Positions 1-10,512 of a stretch of DNA of 64,000 nucleotides are shown in pieces. Within the stretch, counting starts at the first letter, position 1, and each line of letters begins with the position of its first letter. Where the stretch lies: positions 12,710,001-12,774,000 of the forward strand of contig OY755187.1 of the NCBI GenBank assembly GCA_963576735.1, read 5' to 3'. The notes under the pieces were generated by a model. The model did not search any database. It saw only the letters and a program-made list of their open reading frames with translations, and was not told the origin of the DNA. Made by a program: the position numbers and the translations under genes. Source of the stretch: Bedellia somnulentella. Taxonomy: Eukaryota > Arthropoda > Insecta > Lepidoptera > Bedelliidae.

Positions 1-230
1 ATAATATGATTTTTGTGATATGAACTGGTAACTTTTTGATGTAATCATAGAGGCAGGAATCAATTTGATTTCCACCGCGTTTACCTGATGCTTCGTACTA
101 TTAGTAGCCAGTAGCTTGATTAGTTTTAAAGTTGTGAATGGTTAAATTATAGGTACTTCTTTTGTAAAATAGCGACTTGACGACAGCATGGGAGTGGGAA
201 GATATTGTTTAATATCAAAAGTGAACACCA

Positions 231-863
231 CTAGTCATCCTCCAATGTCAATATTTTTATCATTGCTTTCCTGGTGGTAAGCTCTGTAGAATCAGCTTGA
301 GGTTCATTGAGATGGTTTACTAGATCTGTTTTTTCTTCTGCTGAAGTAGTATACTGAACATTTGCTTGTAGAATGTCACACTTTGTACATGTATCCACCA
401 TCGGGGGCTTAAATGATAGATTTAAGCTGTGAAATATTTTTGAGTATATAGTCTTACAAACTTGTTCCTCCTTTGGTCGTTCTTTGCAATTCAAAGAATA
501 AATAGTATGCATTTTCAAAGTAGTTAACAAAAATTTCTGTGATGTTTTATTACGAGCATAGTGACTTTCATACTGTGGAAATGTCAAAATATGCTCACGA
601 TCTTTTTCTAAATCTTCGTCCAGCCATTTGTTTTTAACAGTGATACCCCTTGTACTGCTTGGCTTGGCATAGTTCCAGTTATATAATCCTTTTTTTGTAG
701 CTTGTAGAGAAACAAACTCAAAAGTGTCACCTTATATTACAAAAAAGCAGTTTTTACACACAATTTCATGTAAATATTTACCTCAATGAATATGATACGT
801 GAAGGAGCAACTTCCTTGATTGGTCACACGAGTTTTTCTTTCTTTTGGTTCCTCTGGTGTTAC
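231..863 (-). pseudogene. Broken transposon-like gene fragment of an uncharacterised arthropod multicopy family
   Basis: Reading leftwards from 863, one frame stays open to a TAG at 231-233 except for two in-frame stops: a TGA near 786 and a TAA near 735. The downstream open part (from about 725) is roughly 165 codons. It carries FPQYESHYAR, then a segment with KIFHSLNLSFKPP and a Cys pair (DTCTKCD) that looks like a zinc-binding site. The order (VCK, a linker, FP.xESHY, Y.xxFN.xFxxPxxDxCxxC) matches a protein family I recall as multicopy in insects and other invertebrates and usually treated as transposon-derived; its activity is unknown. A weaker N-terminal part (863-786) lies in the same frame. 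The two stops show this copy is dead. I am fairly sure of the family resemblance and unsure of any function. Confidence 0.55.
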
Positions 864-976
864 CTAAAAAGTTGGGAACTAAACGACTTATATCTATGAT
901 TCACCTAATCAACCAATATCTTTTCGGTATAAGCGCGGGTATCCCTGGGTAAAGTCATCAATGCAAAGGCGTGAGA

Positions 977-1387
977 CGACTTAATCCCTTGTTAACGTTC
1001 AATTGTAACTGAATGCAAGGAACTAAATGATGTTATGTCTATATTTTGTTAAGTTAAGAAAGATGTAACAAATGTTGATCCCAAAATGATATGAAGTATT
1101 TAGGAACTATACTAGTTGTACCATTTTATTCGTGTTTAAGTACAATAATATCCTTAATGACATGGGAATGCAACGATGTAGCTCCACTTATCCCATTTTA
1201 ATCAGAAAAATTGCTAGTATAAATACTCTTAACCCAATAATAGCTCCAATTATGCCTTTAGATGGTTTTAAAAATCCATGAAGGAGGTCAGATAGAGTTA
1301 TGTCCTTTTGATATGTTATGTAACTCGGTGCGCTGATCACGATGGTTTAATAAAAACAAAAGGGATTAAGTCGAGTTAATCCCTTTT
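977..1387. repeat. Hairpin and inverted 14-mer pair
   Basis: Positions 1358-1369 and 1376-1387 form a perfect 12-bp hairpin (AAAAGGGATTAA and its complement) around a 6-nt loop. The 14-mer CGACTTAATCCCTT at 977-990 is the exact complement of 1360-1373, so a 14-bp inverted repeat brackets about 370 bp. This could be the edges of a small element. I could not find a target duplication or an internal gene between the arms. Confidence 0.3.
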
Positions 1388-1789
1388 TTACTGGAGGCAC
1401 TGATATATGCGTTTATTAACTAATTTATATTTCTTTATTTGCCTATGACTTAATGATTTTTGATTCGCGATAGAATTCAAAGAAGATATTGACTCCACTT
1501 CAAGTTCTGCGCATAAAGAAAGTGCGTGAGAGTCTTCATTTATATCTTTAAGTCTATGAAACTCTGATAATTGAGCGTGTGCCTCTGCCAACTGCTCATT
1601 AAGGATATAAATTCGCTCTACGGCTATTTCATGTTTAGCGCACTGATCTTCATGAGATTTAATTATTAGCTGTTGTTTTTCCAGCTCTGATTGACACATA
1701 TCATAAGATTGCCGAAGTAACTCCACTTTCTCAACGAGAGTACTATTTTTTGATTTTAAATTACGAATAGTGATACAGTTTTCGTCACG
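1388..1789 (-). CDS. Coiled-coil coding-like fragment, gene unknown
   Basis: The frame is open for 133 codons from 1789 to a TAA just before 1388, which is unusual in DNA this AT-rich. The product is highly charged and heptad-like, with runs such as KVELLRQSYDMCQSELEKQ and LNEQLAEAHAQLSEF, as expected for a long parallel coiled coil. It ends with a Ser/Asn-rich stretch and a basic tail. There is no convincing start Met, and an in-frame TAA (1790-1792) lies directly upstream. It is therefore either an internal exon with unseen splice sites or a retro-copied fragment. No catalytic motif is visible and I cannot name the gene. Confidence 0.35.
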   Translation of the reverse strand, partial: RDENCITIRNLKSKNSTLVEKVELLRQSYDMCQSELEKQQLIIKSHEDQCAKHEIAVERIYILNEQLAEAHAQLSEFHRLKDINEDSHALSLCAELEVESISSLNSIANQKSLSHRQIKKYKLVNKRIYQCLQ

Positions 1790-2145
1790 TTAGATAGAAA
1801 GTCTCTCGAACTAAGAACTTAGCAGTTGCGATCAATGACCTCGATAGAGTTGTGGTGTTTTTGATTGACAACTATGTAATTTTATTGAATTGGCAGGTAA
1901 TCAAATGTGAATTAAGTACATAAGATACTTAGCTGGTTTACTCCGCCAATGAACTGGTTACTGGATGCGTTTTTTCTAACATATGATGTATGTTTTTGTC
2001 CGTTAAACCGTCACAATTTTCAATCACTAATATTATCACTATCACTCGATATATTCCTAGGATAACACTTGTGTATATGAATCACGCTACAACTAACACG
2101 TGAAAGGCTTTTTCTATTCGTTTTTATGCGTATTACAAATAAAAA

Positions 2146-2327
2146 ATTATATCAGATAGACAAAACATTCTCACAAAGTCGGGGGTCCGAAGTGAGAAGA
2201 ATAAAAGAGCATGTATGAGAAGAATAATTAATGTAAGGGAAGCAAGAGAAGTTTGTCAAGATGGTACTAAGTGGTGATCGATAGTCCCTGCCTACCCCAA
2301 TGAGAATAATGGGCGTGAGTATAAGAA
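2146..2327 (+). mobile_element. RTE-like LINE, 3'-end fragment
   Basis: It aligns with the last 50 or so codons of the LINE at 7211-9455: the stretch encoding KNKRACM, then VNEAREVCQD and the terminal YPNG region. The tail GGGCGTGAGTATA follows. It is interrupted by a TGA in KW(R), so it is a dead fragment. It is in sense orientation on +. Confidence 0.7.
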
Positions 2328-3670
2328 AGTAAGTAAATATTTAAAATATATAAATTTTGCGGCCCGTTTTGCACAGGCAGCCATGTATTATCATATAAGA
2401 AAAAAATTAGCTTTAAATTCATATAAGAAATATGCGTTTAACTTATGAACGTATAAAACACACCAAAAGATAACCTACTTACACCTGGCTGCGAGGTAGT
2501 TCGGCTGAATTTGCAACGGCACCTATGGATTTTTAAATTCTTTATATACATTGCTATGATGGGATGTTATTATATTTCGAAAACAAGTGAACGAAATTTG
2601 TCTTCGAAACATAATGAACATTAATTAAATTAAAATTACTTGCGGCCACTTTTGCCTGGCTGCGTCTAGTCAGTGTATTCTCCTATTCATAAACTTATGT
2701 TAAAATGTGTGTTTGACTCTATACGTTATGAACGTAGAGATTTAGCAGCGGGATCTTATACTATCAGATAACCATATATTAGTAACTTAACCATCACCTA
2801 CTTAATAGTCAAAAGTATTAAAGAGCTATTGAGCAAATCAACTGCCTCCATACTTTTATTTAAAGCCACGATCTTGTAAACGTTCATATTTATATGTGCA
2901 ACAAAGAGCTTTCTATTGAGTGGGCTTTCAAAAGAACACGAGAGTGAGTTCGTATTGTGAAAGATATTGGTATTGTCTGTATGTGATTTTACAGTGTTTT
3001 CAGTTCAGATGTCGCGTAATAATATTTTGTTGACAGTTCGCTCAGAGGGAGCGGAAGGGATGACGTACTTCGTATATAGTTGGAGCTGCTAAATCTTCTA
3101 TCAAATATTACTATAGATATTCTACATTATATTCTGTAGAAAATGTAACCAAATAGTATGCCCATGTAAAAACGTGGTGGTTTTAATAAAAGAAGCTAAA
3201 ATGTAAAAAGAAATCAATTTGGATTATTACACATTTTGACAAATGTTTTTGTAATACAGATATAAATGATCTTAATAAACGATCTTTAATATTGGTGAAG
3301 ATTTATAATTGGCACACGAATATTTATGTAGTAGTTTATAAGTTATATTATGCTTTTATCTTCTAAATAAAAAAAAATCACATAAAATGAACATGATACA
3401 TGGGTTCCGACTTTTAAAAACTGAAATATACCTGAGTCCGTTACAATATAATATACTAAATTGCAAAATATCTCTGTGAATGACAGCGGAAAAGGTTCCG
3501 TTTCATGCCATGTTTTACTGTCATGCGGTTTCGAATGGTGACTATGTAACTATTATATCTAGTAATGATCAAAGTACTACACAATATTCAAGTGGCTCAA
3601 GCTTTGAAAAAAGAAAAAAATGATTCTAATTTAAAAAAAACAACTGGATTTATATATTTGATATTTATAA
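2328..3670. other. No gene seen; weak diverged direct repeats
   Basis: AT-rich DNA. The segments starting near 2358 and 2639 both begin TTGCGGCC and later share ACGTTATGAACGTA-like words, suggesting two diverged copies of one repeat. I see no coding or RNA signal. Confidence 0.3.
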
Positions 3671-4048
3671 CATATACATAACATAACATAAACGTTCAAG
3701 CCGTTTATTCCCGAAGGGGTTGGCAGAGGTACCAATACTCCTGAACTCACATGGCAAGCGCCATCTAGTTTCCAGAGAAGGTACCCACGTTTTGCTTAGA
3801 CAGTGTACTCACGTGATAGGGGGCAGGCCTATCGCCGTTTTGTACGAATACACTGTCACATGACTAAGTACAACTCAGCCATGTGGGTTTCCTCACGATG
3901 TTTTCCCTTACCGTTAGAAACCATGATAAATTAACCACACATATGACTTTAGAAAAGACAAATTGGTGTAGGCCCGTCCCAGGATTGGAACTCACGCCCT
4001 TCTGTTTTTCGGGCGGGTGTTCTACCCACTGGACTATCATGTCGCTTG
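3671..4048 (-). mobile_element. SINE-A, near full length
   Basis: Read on the minus strand, the copy starts with a tRNA-type head. A Box A-like TAGTCCAGTGGG is followed by a Box B-like GAGTTCCAATCC. The SINE-A body follows, then CCCCTTCGGGAATAAACGG and a (TTATG)n tail at 3671-3690. It abuts a SINE-B copy beginning at 4060. Confidence 0.75.
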
Positions 4049-4059
4049 ATATTTATATT

Positions 4060-4216
4060 GCTGTGTAGTGCCGGGTTAGAATAGCAATATGCCATTTCGT
4101 CCGGTGGGTGTATGTAAGAGGCAACTAACGGTTTTAGGGCTTTTAATGGATTTTTAGGGCGACGCAGTTGGAGACCCATCACCAACAACCTTTATTTCAC
4201 CATCTTTTCCCCAAAC
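4060..4216 (+). mobile_element. SINE-B, 3'-truncated copy
   Basis: It begins with CTGTGTAGTGCCGGGTTAGA, matching the SINE-B 5' end, and continues through GGAGACCCATCACCAACAAC. It stops before the GGCTGAGGAATT block and the shared 3' tail. Confidence 0.7.
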
Positions 4217-4731
4217 AACGTCGTTATACTGTCCAGACTGTAATGATTCACTCTGCCACTATCCTTGCTTCAAAAAGTACCATACACAGAAAGACCACAC
4301 GATCTAGGGTCACAAAAAACCTGATCTTCCAATGTAAGAGTTTTTTTATTTTTACAAAAAAATATCTTTTTGATATTTTTTTTTAATGTTCAGTAAAAAT
4401 ATATACCGATTTTATTTCATAAAATGAAAGATAATTAGTAATTCTAACATATAAAAAAACCTAGCATGTACTTATTATAGTTTTTTTTTATGATGTTCGC
4501 AAAACTGATTAAAATGGCCGGCGCACTGGAGAATGCCCAGTACGTAATGCTCGGCTGTTATAGTGTTAAGCTGTGTGATGGCGGCTTAAAATGGCAAAAA
4601 CTCGTTTGTTTTCATTATCTTGTATGAGCCAGTTAAGGGGTATCGGGGCGTTTATAAGTAATTTTCGGGTGATACGGGGGAGACAACCAACCGTCACGTA
4701 AATATTTTTTAAATATCTGTACCTCTAGACC
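4217..4731. other. No gene seen
   Basis: AT-rich DNA with a few GC-richer words. No ORF, element end or RNA is supported. Confidence 0.3.
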
Positions 4732-4915
4732 ATGTCAATATTTATAAAAATTTCAACTAGAATGTGCATTATACTGTATGGTTAAACTATGTAAACGCTT
4801 CACTCCTTTAATAGCAGCATATAATGTCAATATTTATAAAAAAATCAACTAGAATGTGCATTATACTGTATGGTTAAACTATGTAAACGCTTCAATCCTT
4901 TAATAGCAGCATATA
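4732..4915 (+). repeat. Tandem duplication, 92-bp unit x2
   Basis: Units start at 4732 and 4824 (both ATGTCAATATTTATAAAA) and differ at only a few bases. Each contains TGTAAACGCTTC followed by CCTTTAATAGC. The same words recur near 63887-63940, so the unit probably comes from a dispersed repeat. Confidence 0.75.
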
Positions 4916-5029
4916 AACCGATGCCAACCAAGAAGTATAGTATTTGAAATCGCTTTTACAAAACGAACTAATCCCGGTTAAAAATAATACAAAACTAAGC
5001 ATTCATTTTGTAAAGGTCAGCTCTAGATA

Positions 5030-5215
5030 GATCCGCCCACAGAGTTCGGGGTTGGGGTGTCGTATAAGGAGGAAAATTATTCCATGCGGCTCATTCGCGC
5101 TCCGACTCGCGACCGTGACGCATCGCGTGTTTCTTCTGTCAACCAAAAACCGCTCGCGTACGTATTTTATACCACCCTCTTTCTAAAATATATATTTGTT
5201 GTGCCAGTGTAAGGT
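5030..5215 (+). promoter_or_regulatory. Candidate CpG-rich promoter / untranslated first exon
   Basis: This patch is much richer in CpG than its surroundings (CTCATTCGCGCTCCGACTCG and similar around 5090-5160). It is followed by TATTTTATA (about 5163) and, near 5212, by AAGGTGAGTC, a strong match to a splice donor. A promoter plus donor would suit the 5' end of a gene on + with a long intron. It is equally possible that it is a repeat remnant. No start codon or downstream exon was found. Confidence 0.25.
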
Positions 5216-6820
5216 GAGTCAACATTTTTGTGTTTTTCTTCGTCGTCATGTTTTGGTGTGTGTCTATATAGAAAAATGTTTGTGTGGAATTTTCGGCGAT
5301 ATTTTTCCTGGAGGGTAAGATTTCGAAGTTGCCGAGGGTGGCTTTAGTGCCGAGATAATGTCTGTTTTATTGTCGAAGTTTTAGAGATTGTAGTAGAGAT
5401 TCGGTTGAAACACGAGGCGTAAGTTGAACAACGTATGTTGTCATTGTTTTTTTTTTCAACAAGTGGTTGGAGTTTGTAGTATACATCGTTCCTATAATAC
5501 TTCTTTTTAATCAGGTATCTTTTTGTCTGTTAAATATTGTATGTGATATGCAAAAAGCTATGTTTGTGTCCAAGAAGAAGAAATATTTTTGCGTAACTGC
5601 GTAGCAAATAATTTTTCTGTAAAATTTATATTTTAATGCTATTTGATTGGTTCAAACTATTTCTACTCTCTTGTTCTGAAAGTATCAGAGCCAATTAACA
5701 TATTTACGGGAACGATTTTGCCTTTCCATTATTAGTTTTTTTTTACAATTTCTTAAATTATCAAAGTTTATATTGATACTGACACTAATTAAGCCTCACG
5801 CCGTTAAATTAAAATTCTTTTTTCAAGTTGTTATAGCATATTTAGTTTTTAAAAAAGAGGCTTCGTATTAACAGTTGAAATCCTAAGGTATCAACTATAG
5901 CTAAGAAGCATAGCCAAAATTTAAGTATTAACTATTTTACAGCCTTGACTTGTGAGTGAAGAGAATGTAATGGTCCCACAAATCAGAGATTTGTGGTGAT
6001 TGGTTGTTTAATACATATCCAACACTTCGCTGTGTAAATTCCTATATAATTAAAATAACTATTGATTTTCGGATATTTAATCGCGTGTTATTACATGGTT
6101 TACAAAGCTTGACGTTTCGAAAACTTTTAAGTTATCATGTTCACGGGAAGACTGAGATGTAAACCGCAATCGTGAAATTCTTAGAAAATTCTAAATTCCT
6201 ACATAAGCTTTACTTATTTATTAGACAATTTAATAGAAAAAAACTAAGTAACTTAACCATGTACTCTGTCATACATTATACATTGACATTATAATTGTAC
6301 ACCGTGAAATATAAAGCATTTATTGGGCAGAACATCTTGTAAAGTGTAATAGTATGTACATACTATTTTAATTTATCATAAATAAGCTTTAGGATACTTA
6401 GAACTTTTAAAACAGCGAGGGCTTTCTATCTAGAATGTTATCGGACTCTTCAATTTTATTTTATAATTTTTGTTGGATGTTGGTTCCCTAGTGGTGAATA
6501 TCATTTATATGATAGCAAGTATATAACTGAATTTATCTTCCGTTTAACATCACTTACCGAAAGTCATTATAGTGGTTTTCAAGGGCTAAGTTTATTCGTA
6601 CACGGCTTATATAGTTAATCTTGAAGCATCGTACGTGGCTGTCATTCCGTAAACTCATTAAGCTTGTGGGTACCCCAGGAGTCTAGTAAAATCTTTATTG
6701 CAAACTGTCACAAGAAATGTTTTGACAAAGCATGTACGAACGTAGATGGTGCTAATTGAAGGTATACGTTTAAACACATAATTACGTTCAACATTACAAT
6801 TTAAGTTTAACTCAACTCAA
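5216..6820. other. No gene seen (about 1.6 kb)
   Basis: Long AT-rich stretch without a usable ORF or recognisable element. If the 5030-5215 patch is a first exon, this would be intron. Confidence 0.3.
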
Positions 6821-7172
6821 ACCTACGCCTTATATTCCCGAGGGGGTTGGCAGAGGTACTATTACTTCTGAACATCACGTGACATTGTCACCTGGTGTTC
6901 AGAGTACCCACGTTTTGCTTGGGAAGTGTACTCTTGTGGTAGGGGGTAGACCTATGGCCGTTTTGTACGAATACACTGTCGCATGACAAAGTACAACTTA
7001 GGCATGTGGGTCTTCTCACGATGTTTTCGCTCACCGTTAACAACAATGATAAATTAAGCACACATATGACTTTGGAAAATATTAAAAATTAGTGAAGGCC
7101 CGACCAAAAATTTTAACCATTGTCGTCTGCACGATAAGCAGTGTCCTACCCACTGAGTTTTCACGGTTGCTT
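6821..7172 (-). mobile_element. SINE-A, near full length, diverged
   Basis: It carries the SINE-A body words AAAACGTGGGTACTCT and GTTGTACTTTGTCATG on the minus strand, and a tRNA-like head at about 7100-7172 with a decayed Box B. The 3' tail is lost to substitutions. The LINE at 7211 inserted about 25 bp beyond its 5' end. Confidence 0.7.
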
Positions 7173-7210
7173 TTAAATTTATTTTAAGTTGCGGTATTTA
7201 GTATTTTATA

Positions 7211-9455
7211 CATACATACATACATACATATTCTCACGCCGTTAGTTCCCATTGGGGTAGGCAGAGACTATCGATCGCCACTTTGTACGATCCTGGCAAA
7301 CCTCTCTGGCTTCGTTTACATCCATCAATCTTTTCATACATGCTCTTTTATTCTTCATACTGCGGACACCTGCCTTTTTGAGCACATTTTCTATTTGATC
7401 CAAATGTGTCCTCCGAGGTCGTCCTCTACTAACATTACCTTCCACATTGGCTCTATATATCTCTTTCACCAATTTACTGTCATCCATCCTCTCTATGTGC
7501 CCAAACCATCTCAACATTCCTTTTTCTATCTTTCTTACAATATCATCTTTTACACCACACCTTTCACGAATCACATCATTCCTCACACGATCACATAACC
7601 TTACATTACACACTTTTCTGAGGGATCTCATTTCTACTGCATTCACTCTACTTTCATGCTTCTTCTGCCACACCCAACATTCACTGCCATACATAAGCGT
7701 AGGAACGAGGACAGCATCATGCACAGCCATTCGGGCCTTTTCAGACACCGACTGACTAGACATTAGACTATCCAGTGCTCCATTTACCGCATTACCCTTT
7801 TTCACTCTTCTCTCGATATCTTCATCACACTTTCCATCCCTAGTAAACAAACTTCCCAAATATACAAACTCTTTCACTTGTTCCACTTTCTTACCATTAA
7901 TCTCAATCACGCATTCGGTCATATTCACCTCTCTCTCAAAAACCATAGTTTTTGTTTTATCCACATTCACCCTCATTCCCTTTTTTTCAAAAGACGCACA
8001 TGCAATATTCATCATCTCTTGCAGCTCTTCCACCGACGATGCAAGTAGCACTTGATCGTCGGCATATAAGAGGCATTTAATGATGAATCCACCCATTCTC
8101 AATCCATAATCACTTTCACGCAACTCTGTTAAACAGTCATCCATGAACAAATTGAAGAGCCACGGGGAAGCTACACAACCCTGTCGGACACCCCGAGAGA
8201 TCCCGAACCAGTCAGTATTTTCCCCGTTAACTCTCACACATGCACTGGAATCCTCATAGAGTGATACCAGTGCACGTATAAGTCGACTCCCCAAACCGAA
8301 CTTGGATAACACCTCCCATAAACACTTTCTTACCACCCTATCATACGCCTTCTCTAAATCAATGAAGGAGCAATACACCTTTCGGTTCTTAGCTAAGAAC
8401 TTTTCGGTGATGCTCCTTAAAGAGAAGATTTGGTCCATACATCCCATTCCCTTTCTAAATCCTGCTTGCACATCCCAAATTTTATCATCCGTTTCATTCA
8501 TCACTCTTTCAATCAAAACCTTTGCATACAATTTACCGACAATGCTGAGTAGGCTAATTCCACGGTAGTTTCTAGCCTCCTGGTGTGACCCCTTTCCTTT
8601 ATATAAAGGCACAATTACCGCTTTGCACCAGTCTTGTGGCACTTTGCCACTCGACCAGCATTTTTGGAAAAGGAAGTACAACCAGGAAGCCACCACCCCT
8701 TTACCAGCCCTCAGCATTTCAGTATTTATCTTGTCATACCCTGCCGCTTTCCCTAGTTTCATACTTTTCATTGCATTCATTATTTCTTCCATACTGATCT
8801 CACTGTCACTAAAGTCACCCATAACGTCGTTCCAATCAACATTACTGCTGATTGGCGAAGAAATGGATGAATCCTCTTTTTCAAAGAGTCCCTCAAAATA
8901 GTTCTTCCATACTCGTCTTATGCTACTTTCATCCGTCGCCAATTCACCCTGTTCATCTCTCACAACATTCACTCTCGTGTTTTGGGAAACTCCCTTTTCT
9001 TTCCGGATATATTTCCAGAACAACTTTTGGTTATTCCGGAAATTATCAGAGAGTTTCCTCTCACACCATTCTATCAGATCACGCTTTTTCTTTTCTATTT
9101 TCTTCTTAACCTCATTCTTAACTCTCTTATATTCATCTTCACTATTCTTCACTACATCATCTGTTACTCTCGCATCCATTCGTTTACTAGCTTTAATCGC
9201 TAGTAAATCTAACCAAGCTTTCTTCTTATCTCCAACTGCCTCTTTCACATCTTTATCCCACCAACTTGTTGGTGGTCTATTTGTTCTTTTACTCAATCCA
9301 CATACTTCCGTCGCACATTCAACCATTGACGATTTGAGCACATCCCATACTTCTTCTATTTCCAATTCATCCTTCATCTCCACGCAACTTAGCCTGTCGT
9401 CCAATTTCTTCATATATTCATCTCTAATATTTTCATCCTCTTCCAATTTCTCCAC
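7211..9455 (-). mobile_element. RTE-like LINE, 5'-truncated, flanked by 13-bp TSD
   Basis: The insertion is bounded by the perfect direct repeat TTAGTATTTTATA at 7198-7210 and 9456-9468. The 3' end (left) is a (TATG)n tail at 7211-7230. The 5' end stops inside the ORF, so most of the endonuclease is missing, as in normal incomplete reverse transcription. The ORF stop lies only 11 nt before the tail, so the conserved 3' signal shared with SINE-A and SINE-B overlaps the coding end. Confidence 0.9.
7242..9455 (-). CDS. LINE reverse transcriptase ORF (C-terminal 737 codons, intact)
   Basis: Open from the truncation point (first codon GTG, not a true start) to a TAA at 7242-7244. Residues 1-200 are a charged linker after the missing apurinic-type endonuclease. 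The reverse transcriptase core spans about 230-510: NYRGISLL near 297, the first catalytic Asp in FIDLEKAYD (366), RGVRQGC at 421-427, and the catalytic YADD at 464-467. A thumb-like region follows. A C-terminal domain holds YGSECW (about 589-594), then the WFGHIERMDD and RGRPRRT motifs typical of RTE/BovB-like elements. The end YPNGN lies within the shared 3' hairpin. It would copy the element's RNA by target-primed reverse transcription in the nucleus. No frameshift or stop is seen, so the insertion is young, but this copy cannot be autonomous. The exact clade needs a phylogeny. Confidence 0.85.
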   Translation of the reverse strand: MEKLEEDENIRDEYMKKLDDRLSCVEMKDELEIEEVWDVLKSSMVECATEVCGLSKRTNRPPTSWWDKDVKEAVGDKKKAWLDLLAIKASKRMDARVTDDVVKNSEDEYKRVKNEVKKKIEKKKRDLIEWCERKLSDNFRNNQKLFWKYIRKEKGVSQNTRVNVVRDEQGELATDESSIRRVWKNYFEGLFEKEDSSISSPISSNVDWNDVMGDFSDSEISMEEIMNAMKSMKLGKAAGYDKINTEMLRAGKGVVASWLYFLFQKCWSSGKVPQDWCKAVIVPLYKGKGSHQEARNYRGISLLSIVGKLYAKVLIERVMNETDDKIWDVQAGFRKGMGCMDQIFSLRSITEKFLAKNRKVYCSFIDLEKAYDRVVRKCLWEVLSKFGLGSRLIRALVSLYEDSSACVRVNGENTDWFGISRGVRQGCVASPWLFNLFMDDCLTELRESDYGLRMGGFIIKCLLYADDQVLLASSVEELQEMMNIACASFEKKGMRVNVDKTKTMVFEREVNMTECVIEINGKKVEQVKEFVYLGSLFTRDGKCDEDIERRVKKGNAVNGALDSLMSSQSVSEKARMAVHDAVLVPTLMYGSECWVWQKKHESRVNAVEMRSLRKVCNVRLCDRVRNDVIRERCGVKDDIVRKIEKGMLRWFGHIERMDDSKLVKEIYRANVEGNVSRGRPRRTHLDQIENVLKKAGVRSMKNKRACMKRLMDVNEAREVCQDRTKWRSIVSAYPNGN

Positions 9456-9468
9456 TTAGTATTTTATA

Positions 9469-10440
9469 TTATTTTTATTTTATTTTATTATCTTTGGGGG
9501 GCTTACAGCTAAATTTACAATATAAAATAATAACATGGGCAGAAATAGGCCAATAACAAGCTCCCACATATGCATCAAAATAAAGAACATCGAAAACAAC
9601 AGAGAAACAGAAGGCTTAACTAAAAAAGGAATTTAACTTATTAACCCATTAGATAGAACAACAGCAAGAAAAATGCACATACAATGGTTGCTGGTGTAAA
9701 ATAAGCAACAGCTAACGTATTAACCAATTACTACTCAACTGGTAATCCTGCGTTTGTTCGCCTATTACATTGGCCGTAATAATTTGAAAATTGATATACT
9801 CAAAATTGAATCTCATTTCAGAATCACTAAAGAATGTTACGAGTACGTTATTTATTTGGTCGATTTACTAACATAAAGACTTATGGAATATTTCATACTT
9901 TTAAACAAAATCGTATGTTGAAAACAGACATCGTGCCATAATAAATATATCATGCAAAACATATTTCAAGTCTTAGTATAGACGCACGGACCGTTCTTTT
10001 CGCTCAAGGATTTTTTTTCATTTATTTAGTCAATGGCGTTCATAGATTTATCGTTTTTTTCTACTGTTTTTTTCACACAATATATGATTTTTTTATGTAA
10101 CTTTGATTTTTACTAAAGTAACTATTTTCCTTAAAAAGCAATGTTCAGACATTTAATTTAGCTGTTATATGAAATACAAACGGGAAATTGACAGCGGTAG
10201 TTACATGGATTTAGATGTGGACTTTGCACAAAGGGTTATTGAGATAGGACTCTGTTTAAATAACATTTGTTCTATCTTGTTTCCTCTTACAATAACGATC
10301 ATCAATTTTCTTCCGTGAAATGGAAACCGATTTAATTATGAGTGTTTTTGTACTATAATACTCAAACTTGCCGAAAATGTATCGTATTAATCAATCAATT
10401 AAAACTGTCATGACAAAAAAACTGATGTTATCAAAAGAAT
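9469..10440. other. No gene seen (about 1 kb)
   Basis: AT-rich, with poly-T tracts. No coding frame or repeat end that I can support. Confidence 0.3.
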
Positions 10441-10512
10441 AGCTGTGTAGTGTCGACATAGAACAGCACTACCCTGTTTCTTCCCGTGGATGGACTTAAG
10501 AGGCGACTAACT
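10441..10512 (+). mobile_element. SINE-B, 5' fragment
   Basis: It matches the first 70 nt of SINE-B (AGCTGTGTAGTGTCGACATA through AAGAGGCGACTAAC), then breaks off. Confidence 0.65.

Noticed and set aside
8302..9459. Open frames on + across the LINE (up to 179 codons)
   Set aside because: They are antisense shadows of the LINE ORF on -, which has RT motifs; their composition is Ser/Phe-rich without domains.
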